A program made the translations under genes and the position numbers. A DNA stretch of 37,943 nucleotides. Origin: Variovorax sp. KK3. Lineage in GTDB: Bacteria > Pseudomonadota > Gammaproteobacteria > Burkholderiales > Burkholderiaceae_C. Shown here one piece after another: positions 14,712-22,180 of the stretch (positions are counted from its first letter, which is position 1; the number at the start of each line of letters is the position of its first letter). The stretch covers positions 1-37,943 of the forward strand of contig NZ_LYVO01000075.1 in assembly GCF_001984055.1 (NCBI RefSeq). Reading direction: 5' to 3'. The notes under the pieces were generated by a model. The model did not search any database, was not told where the DNA came from, and worked only from the letters and a program-made list of their open reading frames with translations.

Positions 14712-15526
14712 TCTTCGTCGTCCTCCCTGGGCCAGCGAAACTGCGCCGGCTCCTTGGCAGCGAAGCGGCGGATGGCTTCGCGGAAATACGCGCTCGACGA
14801 GGCGATGACCTGCGAGGACGCTTCCATCTCCAACATGGTGTCGAAGTCGCTTTGCAGCGTGGCCGCCAGTGCGCGCTTCGAGAGGCTGAAGGCCGTGGGC
14901 GATGCGCGTGCCAAACTTCGTGCGAGCGCCGATGCGCGCGGCATCAAGGCCTCGGGCGCGAGGGCTTCGAGCGCCAGGTTCATGCGCACGGCTTCGTCGG
15001 CGCCGAACTCGCGCGCCGAGTAGATCAGTTCCTTGGCCCGCTGCATCCCCACCACGCGCGGCAGCTGATACCACGCGCCGACGTCGGGCACCAGCCCGAT
15101 GCGGTGGAACACCATCGCCATGCGCACGCGCGTGCTGACCAGAACGATGTCGGCGTACAGCGCCATGCTGAGCCCGGCGCCGAACGCCACGCCGTCGACC
15201 GCGGCGATCAGCGGCTTGTCGAGCGCCATCAGCGCGCGCGCCAGGTCGGCATAGCGCGCCATGCCGGCGCGGCGCTGCTCCACGGTGCGCGAGGCGCCCT
15301 CGCCCATGCCCTTGACATCGCCGCCCGCGCAGAAGTCGCCACCGGCGCCGGTGAGCACGACCGCGCGCACTTCGTCGTCCGCACACAGGGCGCGCAGTGC
15401 GGCCGTCAGCGCATCGGTCGTGGGGATGTCGATGGCGTTCTTCGCCGCCGGCCGGTTCAGCGTGAGCACGGCGACGCCGTCCGCACGCTCGAGGAGGACG
15501 CTATCACCCGCAATGGTGCCCGCCAT
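14708..15526 (-). CDS. PaaG-like enoyl-CoA hydratase/isomerase family protein (first)
   Basis: A crotonase-fold protein of 272 residues. The CoA-binding oxyanion region is GAGGDFCAGGDVKGMG (61-75) with DGVAFGAGLSMAL (111-123). Both glutamates of classical crotonase are absent: by alignment of the motifs Ser120 and Phe140 occupy those positions. GLVPDVGAWYQLPRVVG (Asp148) resembles the PaaG isomerase group, where an aspartate here is catalytic. Double-bond isomerisation is therefore more likely than hydration, with the MaoC protein next to it supplying hydratase activity; this is inference. It lies 5 bases after the SDR gene and overlaps the MaoC gene by four. Confidence 0.87.
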   Translation of the reverse strand: MAGTIAGDSVLLERADGVAVLTLNRPAAKNAIDIPTTDALTAALRALCADDEVRAVVLTGAGGDFCAGGDVKGMGEGASRTVEQRRAGMARYADLARALMALDKPLIAAVDGVAFGAGLSMALYADIVLVSTRVRMAMVFHRIGLVPDVGAWYQLPRVVGMQRAKELIYSAREFGADEAVRMNLALEALAPEALMPRASALARSLARASPTAFSLSKRALAATLQSDFDTMLEMEASSQVIASSSAYFREAIRRFAAKEPAQFRWPREDDEE

Positions 15527-15531
15527 GCTGG

Positions 15532-16305
15532 TCACAGCGAGATGTGGAAGCCGCCGTTCACGCCCAGGTGCTGGCCCGTGACGTAGCTGGCGCCGTCGGA
15601 AAGCAGGAAGCACACGCTCTTCACCACCTCGCCGGGCGAGGCCCAGCGGCCTAGCGGAATCTGCGCCAGCATCTGGTCGCGGAATTTCTCGCCGCGCACC
15701 ACCTCGGTCATCGGCGTCTCGACCACGCCGAAGCAGATCGAATTGGTGCGGATGTTGTAGCGGCCCCATTCGCGCGCCGCGGTCATCGTCATGCCCAGCA
15801 TGCCGGCCTTGGCGGCCGCGTAGTTGATCTGCCCGATCGAGCCCTTGCGGCCCGCGTCCGACGAGATGTTGACGATCGAGCCGCCGGTCTTGTCGCCGCC
15901 CTTGGCGCGCTCGACCATGTGCCGGCCGGCCGCGCGCATCCAGTAGAAGGAGCCGGTGAGGTGGACGTCGATCACCTCCTGCCACTGCTGGTCGGTCATC
16001 TTGTCGATCATGGCCGGGCGGATGATGCCGGCGTTGTTCACCACGCCGTGCACGGCGCCGAACTTCGCCACCGCATCGGCCACCGCCTTGTCGGCCACGG
16101 CCGGGTCGGCCACGCTGCCCTGCACGGCGAGCACGCGATCCTGCGGCAGCGGCGACACGGCAGCGTCCAGCGTCTGGCCGTTGAGGTCGACGGCCACCAC
16201 GTTGCCGCCCAGTTCGATGGCCAGTTCGACGATGCCCTTGCCGATGCCCTGGCCGGCCCCGGTGACGACGATGGTGCGCCCTTGCAGGCTGACGATGGGA
16301 TCCAC
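15532..16305 (-). CDS. Short-chain dehydrogenase/reductase, probably 3-hydroxyacyl-CoA dehydrogenase
   Basis: A classical SDR of 257 residues with the cofactor motif TGAGQGIG (15-22), NNAG (90-93), catalytic Ser149, Tyr162 and Lys166 in NYAAAK, and the C-terminal VTGQHLGVNGG. Asp40 at the end of the second strand favours NAD(H) over NADP(H). Within an operon of crotonase and hydratase genes it most likely oxidises a 3-hydroxyacyl-CoA. Translation starts at GTG 16305, with AAGGAG about 8 bases before. It is divergent from the thiolase-like gene across a gap holding a GntR-type operator. Confidence 0.88.
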   Translation of the reverse strand: MDPIVSLQGRTIVVTGAGQGIGKGIVELAIELGGNVVAVDLNGQTLDAAVSPLPQDRVLAVQGSVADPAVADKAVADAVAKFGAVHGVVNNAGIIRPAMIDKMTDQQWQEVIDVHLTGSFYWMRAAGRHMVERAKGGDKTGGSIVNISSDAGRKGSIGQINYAAAKAGMLGMTMTAAREWGRYNIRTNSICFGVVETPMTEVVRGEKFRDQMLAQIPLGRWASPGEVVKSVCFLLSDGASYVTGQHLGVNGGFHISL

Positions 16306-16344
16306 TGTGTTGCTCCTTGCGTGTCGGATGTGCGGGTTCGGAGA

Positions 16345-16373
16345 TTGTCCGATGGTTGAACCAATGATATCCT
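16345..16373 (+). promoter_or_regulatory. Probable promoter of the thiolase-like operon
   Basis: TTGTCC (16345-16350) and TATCCT (16368-16373) are spaced by exactly 17 bases, each matching 4 of 6 consensus positions. The operator palindrome falls in the spacer, as expected for repression. The gene starts at 16403. Confidence 0.4.
16353..16363. promoter_or_regulatory. TGGT-N3-ACCA palindrome (GntR/FadR-like operator)
   Basis: TGGTTGAACCA sits in the divergent gap between the SDR and thiolase-like genes, within the longer symmetric ATGGTTGAACCAAT. The pattern matches the TGGT-N3-ACCA core bound by FadR-type GntR regulators. A second copy occurs before the Rieske oxygenase gene (20771) and an imperfect one before tctC (20684). 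Confidence 0.6.
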
Positions 16374-16402
16374 ACCCGTGAACATTGGCTGGAGCAATCA
16401 AG

Positions 16403-17572
16403 ATGACGATCAAACGCAAGGCCTGCATCGCGGGCGCCTACGAGCACCCCCTGCGCAAGGCCCCCGACAAGACCGTGGCGCAACTGCATGCCGAATGCGC
16501 CAAGGGCGCATTGCAGGATGCCGGCCTCACGCTGCAGGACGTGGACGGCTACTTCTGCGCCGGCGACGCGCCGGGCCTCGGCGCCAACAGCATGGCCGAC
16601 TACCTGGGCTTGACCCGGCTGCGCCACGTCGACAACACCGACACCGGCGGCTCGGCCTACCTGATCCACGTCGCGCATGCGGCGCAAGCCATCGCGGCGG
16701 GCAAGTGCGACGTGGCCCTGATCACGCTGGCGGGCCGCCCGCGCAGCGCGGGGTCGAGCGGCGTCGCGCCGCGCCTGGTGACGCCCGACACGCCCGACGT
16801 GCCCTGGGAGATGCCCTACGACCCGATCACGGTCAACATGTACGCGCTGGCCGCGGCGCGCCACATGCACGAGTTCGGAACCACTTCCGAGCAGCTCGCA
16901 TGGATCAAGGTGGCCGCAGCCGCCCACGCGCAGCACAACCCGCACGCGATGCTGCGCGAGCCGGTGACCGTCGAGGAAGTGCTGGCCTCGCCGATGATCT
17001 CCGACCCGCTGCGCAAGCTCGACTGCTGCGTGGTCAGCGACGGCGGCGGCGCGCTCGTGGTGGTGCGGCCCGAGATCGCCGCGAAGCTCGAGCGGCCGGT
17101 CGTCAACGTGCTCGGCGCCGGCGAGACCATCAAGGGCCAGCTCGGCGGGCAGGTCGACCTCACATGGTCCGGCGCGGCGGTCTCGGGGCCGATCGCGTTC
17201 ACGGAAGCAGGCGTGACGCCCGCCGACATCCAGTACGCATCGATCTACGACAGCTTCACCATCACCGTGCTGATGCAGCTCGAAGACCTGGGTTTCTGCA
17301 AGAAGGGCGAAGGCGGTCGCTTCGTGGCCGACGGCAACCTGATTTCGGGCGTGGGCAAGCTGCCCTTCAACACCGACGGCGGCGGGCTTTGCAACAACCA
17401 TCCCGCCAATCGCGGCGGCATCACCAAGGTGATCGAGGCCGTGCGCCAGTTGCGCGGCGAAGCGCATCCGAAAGTGCAGGTGCCCGATTGCAGGCTGGCC
17501 CTGGCCCAGGGCACCGGTGGCCTACTCGGCTCGCGCCACGGCAGCGCCACCCTGATCATGGAAAGGCAATAA
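16403..17572 (+). CDS. Thiolase-like (SCP2/Ltp2-type) protein lacking the nucleophilic cysteine
   Basis: A 389-residue thiolase-fold protein paired with a DUF35 gene four bases downstream. The nucleophile position of classical thiolases (NKVCGSG) reads NTDTGGS here, with Thr81 in place of cysteine, so normal thiolysis is unlikely. A histidine motif remains in GGGLCNNHPANRGG near the C-terminus, followed by QGTGGLLGSRHGSATL. In steroid side-chain catabolism, Ltp2-type thiolase-like proteins with DUF35 partners act as retro-aldolases; a similar C-C cleavage is possible here, by inference. The ATG at 16403 has GGAG nine bases upstream and is preferred over a TTG at 16385. Confidence 0.87.
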   Translation: MTIKRKACIAGAYEHPLRKAPDKTVAQLHAECAKGALQDAGLTLQDVDGYFCAGDAPGLGANSMADYLGLTRLRHVDNTDTGGSAYLIHVAHAAQAIAAGKCDVALITLAGRPRSAGSSGVAPRLVTPDTPDVPWEMPYDPITVNMYALAAARHMHEFGTTSEQLAWIKVAAAAHAQHNPHAMLREPVTVEEVLASPMISDPLRKLDCCVVSDGGGALVVVRPEIAAKLERPVVNVLGAGETIKGQLGGQVDLTWSGAAVSGPIAFTEAGVTPADIQYASIYDSFTITVLMQLEDLGFCKKGEGGRFVADGNLISGVGKLPFNTDGGGLCNNHPANRGGITKVIEAVRQLRGEAHPKVQVPDCRLALAQGTGGLLGSRHGSATLIMERQ

Positions 17573-17575
17573 GCG

Positions 17576-17974
17576 ATGACCACCGTTCACACCGACCGTC
17601 CGCTCGCGGCACCGCAAGTCGACGCGGCGACCGCGCACTACTGGGCCCAGGCCAAGGAAGGCCGGCTGTCCACGCGCCGCTGCACCGACTGCGGCAAGCT
17701 GCATTGGTACCCGCGCGCGCTGTGCCCCTTCTGCATGGGCGACACCGAATGGGTGCCGCTCGCCGGCCAGGGCACGATCTACAGCGTGAGCGTCACGCGC
17801 CGCGCCGGTCCCGTGCCTTATGCCATCGCCTACGTGACGCTCGACGAGGGCATCACGATGCTCAGCAACATCGTCGACTGCGACCTCGACAGCCTGAAGA
17901 TCGGCGATCGCGTGGTCGTCACCTTCAAGCCGGCCGACGGTGGCGCGATGGTGCCGATGTTCAAGCCCGCCTGA
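17576..17974 (+). CDS. DUF35 OB-fold / zinc-ribbon acyl-CoA-associated protein
   Basis: A 132-residue protein with a rubredoxin-like zinc ribbon, CTDCGKLHWYPRALCPFC (four cysteines), followed by an OB-fold (GTIYSVSVTRR, PYAIAYVTLDEGITMLSNIV). DUF35 proteins are partners of thiolase-fold enzymes, binding acyl-CoA and forming part of the active complex. It sits three bases after the thiolase-like gene and six before the second crotonase, so a stable complex with the thiolase-like protein is the natural reading. Confidence 0.92.
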   Translation: MTTVHTDRPLAAPQVDAATAHYWAQAKEGRLSTRRCTDCGKLHWYPRALCPFCMGDTEWVPLAGQGTIYSVSVTRRAGPVPYAIAYVTLDEGITMLSNIVDCDLDSLKIGDRVVVTFKPADGGAMVPMFKPA

Positions 17975-17980
17975 ACGCGC

Positions 17981-18778
17981 ATGGACACGCTCGACTTCGC
18001 CGCGGAAAACGGCGTCGGCTGGATACGCCTCACGCGGCCCGAGATCCACAACCCGGTGGACGTGGCGCTGCGAACCGACCTGATGGCGGTGCTCGAACAG
18101 GTGCGCAACGATCCCGCCGTGCGCGTGCTCGTGATCACCGGCGGCGCCGGCGCCTTCTGTGCCGGCGGCAATCTCCATGCCCTGCAGGAGCACGCGCAGG
18201 CCGGGCCGGCCTACTGGCAGCGGCGCATCAACGCCGGCCTGCGCCTCACCGACGACCTGCTCAACATCGGCTGCCCCGTGATCGCCGCGATCGACGGGCC
18301 GGCCATCGGCGCCGGCTTCGCACTGGCGCTGTGCGCGGACATGATCGTCGCCAGCCCGCGTGCGAAGTTCGCGATGGCCCATCTGCGGCTGGGCCTGGTG
18401 CCGGACCTCGGTGCGTTGTATCTGCTGCCGCGCATCGTCGGCCTGCAGCGCGCGAAGGAGCTGGTGTTCTCCACGCGCGACGTGACCGCGGAGGAAGCGC
18501 GCAGCCTCGGCATCGTGATGGAAGTGCAGACCAGCGAAGCGATCGAGGCACGCGTGCGCGACATGGCCGAGCGCATGGCGCAGGCCGCGCCGACCGCCGT
18601 GGCGCTCACGAAGGCGATGTTGAACGCCTCGCTCGACGGCGATCGGCAGAGCGCGTTCGCGCTCGAAGCCGCGAGCCAGGCCGCGGCCTTCGCGGCGCCG
18701 GAGCCGGCGGCGCAGGTCGAAGCCATCCTGGGCAAACGGCGGCCGGCCTTCGCCGGCTTGAGATCCGCGAGGGACTGA
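17981..18778 (+). CDS. PaaG-like enoyl-CoA hydratase/isomerase family protein (second)
   Basis: A 265-residue crotonase-fold protein with GGAGAFCAGGNLHAL (54-68), GPAIGAGFALALCAD (106-120) and GLVPDLGALYLLPRIVG (138-154). As in the first crotonase of this region, both classical catalytic glutamates are replaced (Ala114 and His134), while Asp142 matches the catalytic aspartate of the PaaG isomerases. It shares ALYAD/ALCAD and LPRVVG/LPRIVG blocks with the other copy but the two are diverged, so they probably act on different intermediates. Last gene of a three-gene operon; ends 6 bases from the convergent TIM-barrel gene. Confidence 0.87.
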   Translation: MDTLDFAAENGVGWIRLTRPEIHNPVDVALRTDLMAVLEQVRNDPAVRVLVITGGAGAFCAGGNLHALQEHAQAGPAYWQRRINAGLRLTDDLLNIGCPVIAAIDGPAIGAGFALALCADMIVASPRAKFAMAHLRLGLVPDLGALYLLPRIVGLQRAKELVFSTRDVTAEEARSLGIVMEVQTSEAIEARVRDMAERMAQAAPTAVALTKAMLNASLDGDRQSAFALEAASQAAAFAAPEPAAQVEAILGKRRPAFAGLRSARD

Positions 18779-18784
18779 GACGCC

Positions 18785-19645
18785 TCAGGCGAAGTGCGAC
18801 GCGAAGAAGGCCTGCGCCTTCTGCGCCGCACGCCGGGCGCGTTGCGCTGCCGGCAGACCGGCATCGGCGACCACCGGCGTTTCCAGTTCGATCTCGGCAT
18901 TCGCCGGCAGCGCGGCGACCAGCCCCTCCACGTCCAGCCCGCCATCGCCCAGGTACATGCGTCCCGACATCGCTTCGTCGAACAGCGAGGTCGACGGCGC
19001 GCGCACGGCTGGCGCGTCGCACAGTTGGGTGAGGTAGATGCTCGCCGCGTCGAGCGCCCGCACCTCGGCCACGCCCGCACCCGAACGCGCCAGGTGCAGC
19101 GAATCGATCAGCAGGCCGACGTTCCGCGCGCCGCTGTCGGCGATCACGCGCTGCGCATCGCCGATCGACTTCAGGCTGCTCATCGGCATGAACTCGAGCG
19201 CGATGCGCACGCCGGCATCGGCGGCCGCGCGTGCGTAGTCGCGCAGCAGGCCGCTCACGCGCGCGAGGTCGGGCTCGAAGCAGCTCTGCGCGATCAAGCC
19301 CGCGCCCGTTCGCCGCGCGGCCTCGACGTTGGCGATCAGAGCGGACAGGTCCGTCTTGTCCGAGAGGTAGCAGCCGCAGACGCTCGAGATGCGAACGCCC
19401 AGCGCGCCCGCCCGCGCGCGCACGCGCTCGAAGCCGCCCGCTTCCGCGCCGGGGCCCGGCCACGGGTCGCCGGGGTTCCGCCCGCTGATGCGCAGGCCTG
19501 CGGCGCCGAAGCCGGCTTGTGCGGCCGCCTCGAGCACGTCGAGCGGCGCCGCTTGCGCGCCGAGGCATAGAAAGCCGAGCGTCAACGCGCGAAGCTCGCG
19601 GTGACGCGGGTCTCGGGGCACACCACCGCTCATGCCACCGCTCAT
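18785..19645 (-). CDS. Sugar phosphate isomerase/epimerase-like TIM-barrel protein
   Basis: A xylose-isomerase-like TIM barrel of 286 residues. Strand-end acidic and histidine residues expected to bind a divalent metal are visible in IALEFMPMSSLKS, LLIDSLHLARSG and a C-terminal EIELETPVV. Families of this fold include sugar isomerases, inosose dehydratases and hydroxypyruvate isomerases, so the reaction cannot be assigned. The start ATG at 19645 overlaps the tctC stop (ATGA); a second in-frame ATG at 19633 arises from a 12-base tandem duplication. Co-transcription with tctC suggests a role in processing an imported acid. Confidence 0.8.
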   Translation of the reverse strand: MSGGMSGGVPRDPRHRELRALTLGFLCLGAQAAPLDVLEAAAQAGFGAAGLRISGRNPGDPWPGPGAEAGGFERVRARAGALGVRISSVCGCYLSDKTDLSALIANVEAARRTGAGLIAQSCFEPDLARVSGLLRDYARAAADAGVRIALEFMPMSSLKSIGDAQRVIADSGARNVGLLIDSLHLARSGAGVAEVRALDAASIYLTQLCDAPAVRAPSTSLFDEAMSGRMYLGDGGLDVEGLVAALPANAEIELETPVVADAGLPAAQRARRAAQKAQAFFASHFA

Positions 19646-19646
19646 G
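19623..19646 (-). repeat. 12-base tandem duplication spanning a start codon
   Basis: Two adjacent identical copies of a 12-base unit (plus strand CCACCGCTCATG). Each carries an in-frame ATG of the TIM-barrel gene, giving Met-Ser-Gly-Gly twice; the upstream copy also provides the tctC stop codon. Confidence 0.85.
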
Positions 19647-20646
19647 AATTGAGCGTGATGCCCAGCCGCTTGATCAGGTCGCCCCAGGTCTGGCTGTCGG
19701 CCAGCGCCAGCTTGCGGAACGATTCGCCATGCACCAGCGACGGCAGGCCGCCGCCACGGCGCACCGCGTCCTGGAAGGCCGGATCGGCCTGCATGTCCGC
19801 CACGGCCTTCAGCAGCTTCGCGGTGACCGGCGCGGGCATGCTGGCCGGGCCCACCATGCCGAAGAGCTGGTCCGGAATGCGTGCGGCCAGGCCCGATTCG
19901 GTGAGGTTGGGCACGTTCGGCAGCGCCGGATCGCGCCCTTCGCCCGTCACCGCCAGCGCCTTGATACGCCCGGCCTGGATCAGCGGCAGCGAGGTGGCGA
20001 GCGAGGCCACGGTGTATTGCACGTCGCCGGCCATCATGGCGGCATCGGTCTCGTTGCCCGTCTTGTAGGGCACGTGCACGGCCTTGATGCCGGCGGCCGC
20101 ATTGAACTGCTCCACCGCCAGGTGGATGCTGTTTCCGACGCCGCTGGAGCCGAAGTTCAGCGTGCCGGGCTTGGCCCGCGCCAGCGCGATGAAGTCCTGC
20201 AGCGTGTCGACGCCCAGCTTGGGCGACACCGTCAGCACCTGGCGCGAGGTCTGGATCAGGCCCAGGTAGGTGAAGGACTTCTCCACGTCGTAGCCCGGGT
20301 TCTTGATCAGGTGCGGCGCCGAGGTCAGCGAGGTGGTGGTGCCCATGCCGATCGTGTAGCCGTCGGGCTGCGCGCGGGCCACCGCGGCCATTCCGATGGT
20401 GCCCGAGCCGCCGAGCTTGAGGTCGACGATCACGTTCTGGCCCAGCCGCCTGCCCAAGTCGTTGGCGATCAGCCGCGCCAGGATGTCGACGGCGCCGCCG
20501 AAGGGCGAGATCAGCGTGATCGGCTTCTCGGGCCAGTTGCCCTGCGCGAGCACGCTGCCCGGGAAGGTGGTGGCGGCGGTGACGGCGGCGGCACCCGCGG
20601 CGATCTGCAACAGGGCGGCGCGGCGGTGGAGGCGTGGGGCAGGCAT
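19642..20646 (-). CDS. Bug/TctC-family tripartite tricarboxylate transporter substrate-binding protein
   Basis: A periplasmic solute receptor of 334 residues. The signal peptide contains a twin arginine (HRRAALLQIAAGAAAV) and a likely cleavage after VLA at residue 34. The mature part shows the family blocks WPEKPITLISPF, DILARLIANDLGRRLGQNVIVDLK, GGSGTIG, LNFGSSGVGNSIHLAVEQFN and VPYKTGNETDAAMMAGDV. Bug proteins bind carboxylic acids, often without linked TctAB genes, which are also absent here. The ATG at 20646 has GAGGAG 8 bases upstream. It is divergent from the Rieske oxygenase gene, so its ligand may be the substrate or inducer of that oxygenase. Confidence 0.93.
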   Translation of the reverse strand: MPAPRLHRRAALLQIAAGAAAVTAATTFPGSVLAQGNWPEKPITLISPFGGAVDILARLIANDLGRRLGQNVIVDLKLGGSGTIGMAAVARAQPDGYTIGMGTTTSLTSAPHLIKNPGYDVEKSFTYLGLIQTSRQVLTVSPKLGVDTLQDFIALARAKPGTLNFGSSGVGNSIHLAVEQFNAAAGIKAVHVPYKTGNETDAAMMAGDVQYTVASLATSLPLIQAGRIKALAVTGEGRDPALPNVPNLTESGLAARIPDQLFGMVGPASMPAPVTAKLLKAVADMQADPAFQDAVRRGGGLPSLVHGESFRKLALADSQTWGDLIKRLGITLNS

Positions 20647-20683
20647 GTCGTGGCTCCTCGTACGAATGTACGCAGAAGTCTAA

Positions 20684-20694
20684 TGGACTGACCA
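20684..20694. promoter_or_regulatory. Imperfect TGGT-N3-ACCA site upstream of tctC
   Basis: TGGACTGACCA differs by one base in the left arm from TGGT-N3-ACCA and is followed by AAT like the two perfect copies. Read leftwards it overlaps a TTGGTC hexamer that could serve as the tctC -35 element, about 40 bases before the start codon. Confidence 0.4.
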
Positions 20695-20770
20695 ATGGAT
20701 GATTCCTGGGTATTACCCCGAAGCCGCGCCACCCGACGCATCTTCCGTTTTGAAGAATTGAAGATTAAAA

Positions 20771-20781
20771 TGGTAGAACCA
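20771..20781. promoter_or_regulatory. TGGT-N3-ACCA palindrome upstream of the Rieske oxygenase gene
   Basis: TGGTAGAACCA is a perfect match to the palindrome found at 16353. It directly follows a good -10 hexamer, TAAAAT (20766-20771), so a bound repressor would cover the transcription start. The gene starts at 20864. Confidence 0.6.
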
Positions 20782-20863
20782 ATTGCACGTTCACTGCGGA
20801 CTCGCACGCACCGCTTTCCGCTTTTTCACCGCTTCCGACCCATCACCCCACGGAGCCCCCACC

Positions 20864-22180
20864 ATGCTCACCCCTGAAGACAACGAAACCCTCGTCCGCG
20901 TCGGCCCGGGCACCACCATGGGCCAGCTGATGCGCCTGTACTGGCTGCCCTTCCTGCCCACCGCCGACCTGCCGGCCGGCGGCATGCCGCAGCGCGTGCG
21001 TCTGCTCGGCGAAGACCTGATCGCGTTTCGCGACAGCGAAGGCAAGCTGGGCCTGGTGGACCAGGCCTGCCCGCACCGCGGCGCGCCGCTGGTCTTCGGC
21101 CGCAACGAAGACTGCGGCCTGCGCTGCGTGTACCACGGCTGGAAGTTCGGCACCGACGGCCGCGTGCAGGACATGCCGGCCGAGCCGGCCGACAGCCGCT
21201 TGAAGGACAAGGTGCGGCTCAAGGCCTACGCCTGCCGCGAGCGCAACGGCGTCGCCTGGGCCTACATGGGCCCGCAGCAGGACGACCCGCCGCCGCTGCC
21301 TGACATGGAATGGAACCTGGTGCCCGCCGAGCGCGTGCACGTGAGCTTTCGCGTGCAGGAATGCAACTGGCTGCAGGCGGTCGAAGGCGAGATCGACTCC
21401 GCCCATGCCCCCATCCTGCACGGCCGCATCGACAAGCAGGGCGCCATCAGCGACTGGATCGCCAAGCGCGACCTGCGGCCAACCTTCGAATGCCAACGCC
21501 AACCCTTCGGCATGAGCGTGGCCTCGCGCCGCAAGCTCGACGACGACACCAGCTACTGGCGCGTCAACCAGTTCCTGCTGCCCTTCTGGACGCTCGTGCC
21601 GCCGCAGTCGCAATACCCGGAGCTCTCGGGCCATGCGTGGGTGCCGCTGGACGACCACAACACGCTGTGCATCATGTTCTCGTACCACCCGTCGGAGAAG
21701 CTCTACGACAAGAGCCGCGCGCTGTTCGAGAACGGCCACGCGGGGCGCGAGACCGGCCACGCCAGCCAGGAAGCCTTCGCGCCACGGCCGGCCACCGAGC
21801 CCTTCGCCAAGTACTGGACCAAGTACACGCGCCAGAACGGCTACCTCTTCAACTACGACGCGCAGACCAAGACCTGGTTCTCGGGCCTGCCGGGCCTCTG
21901 GGTGCAGGACGCGGCCTGCCAGTCGGGCGTGGCCTCGATCTACGACCGCAGCAAGGAGCACCTGGGCATCAGCGACACCGGCGTGGCGATGACGCGGCGC
22001 CTGCTGCTGGAGACGGTGCGCAAGCTGCAGGGCAGCGGCATCGAGCCGCAGGGCGTGCGCGAGCCCGCCACCTTCATGGTGCGTGCCGCGTCGCTCACGC
22101 TGCCGGCCGGCGTGCCCTGGCAGGAGCACCGCGAGCACACGGTGGCGCGGCTGGACGCCGGCTTCGGCTACGCGCCGTGA
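20864..22180 (+). CDS. Rieske non-heme iron oxygenase, large subunit (phthalate 4,5-dioxygenase-like)
   Basis: The oxygenase component, 438 residues, of a two-component ring-hydroxylating or demethylating system. The Rieske 2Fe-2S ligands are CPH (Cys69, His71) and CVYH (Cys88, His91). The mononuclear iron site is in EGEIDSAHAPILH, with Asp178 for electron transfer and His181 and His186 as ligands. LWVQDAACQ and YDRSKEHLG near the C-terminus resemble the phthalate 4,5-dioxygenase subgroup. GGAG nine bases before the ATG at 20864 supports the start; an upstream ATG at 20783 would include the operator region. No small (beta) subunit is present, as expected for this subgroup. The substrate is unknown. 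Confidence 0.92.
   Translation: MLTPEDNETLVRVGPGTTMGQLMRLYWLPFLPTADLPAGGMPQRVRLLGEDLIAFRDSEGKLGLVDQACPHRGAPLVFGRNEDCGLRCVYHGWKFGTDGRVQDMPAEPADSRLKDKVRLKAYACRERNGVAWAYMGPQQDDPPPLPDMEWNLVPAERVHVSFRVQECNWLQAVEGEIDSAHAPILHGRIDKQGAISDWIAKRDLRPTFECQRQPFGMSVASRRKLDDDTSYWRVNQFLLPFWTLVPPQSQYPELSGHAWVPLDDHNTLCIMFSYHPSEKLYDKSRALFENGHAGRETGHASQEAFAPRPATEPFAKYWTKYTRQNGYLFNYDAQTKTWFSGLPGLWVQDAACQSGVASIYDRSKEHLGISDTGVAMTRRLLLETVRKLQGSGIEPQGVREPATFMVRAASLTLPAGVPWQEHREHTVARLDAGFGYAP

Noticed and set aside
16306..17467. Long minus-strand open frame opposite the thiolase-like gene
   Set aside because: Its sequence is a mirror of the plus-strand gene with skewed histidine, valine and arginine content and no motifs.
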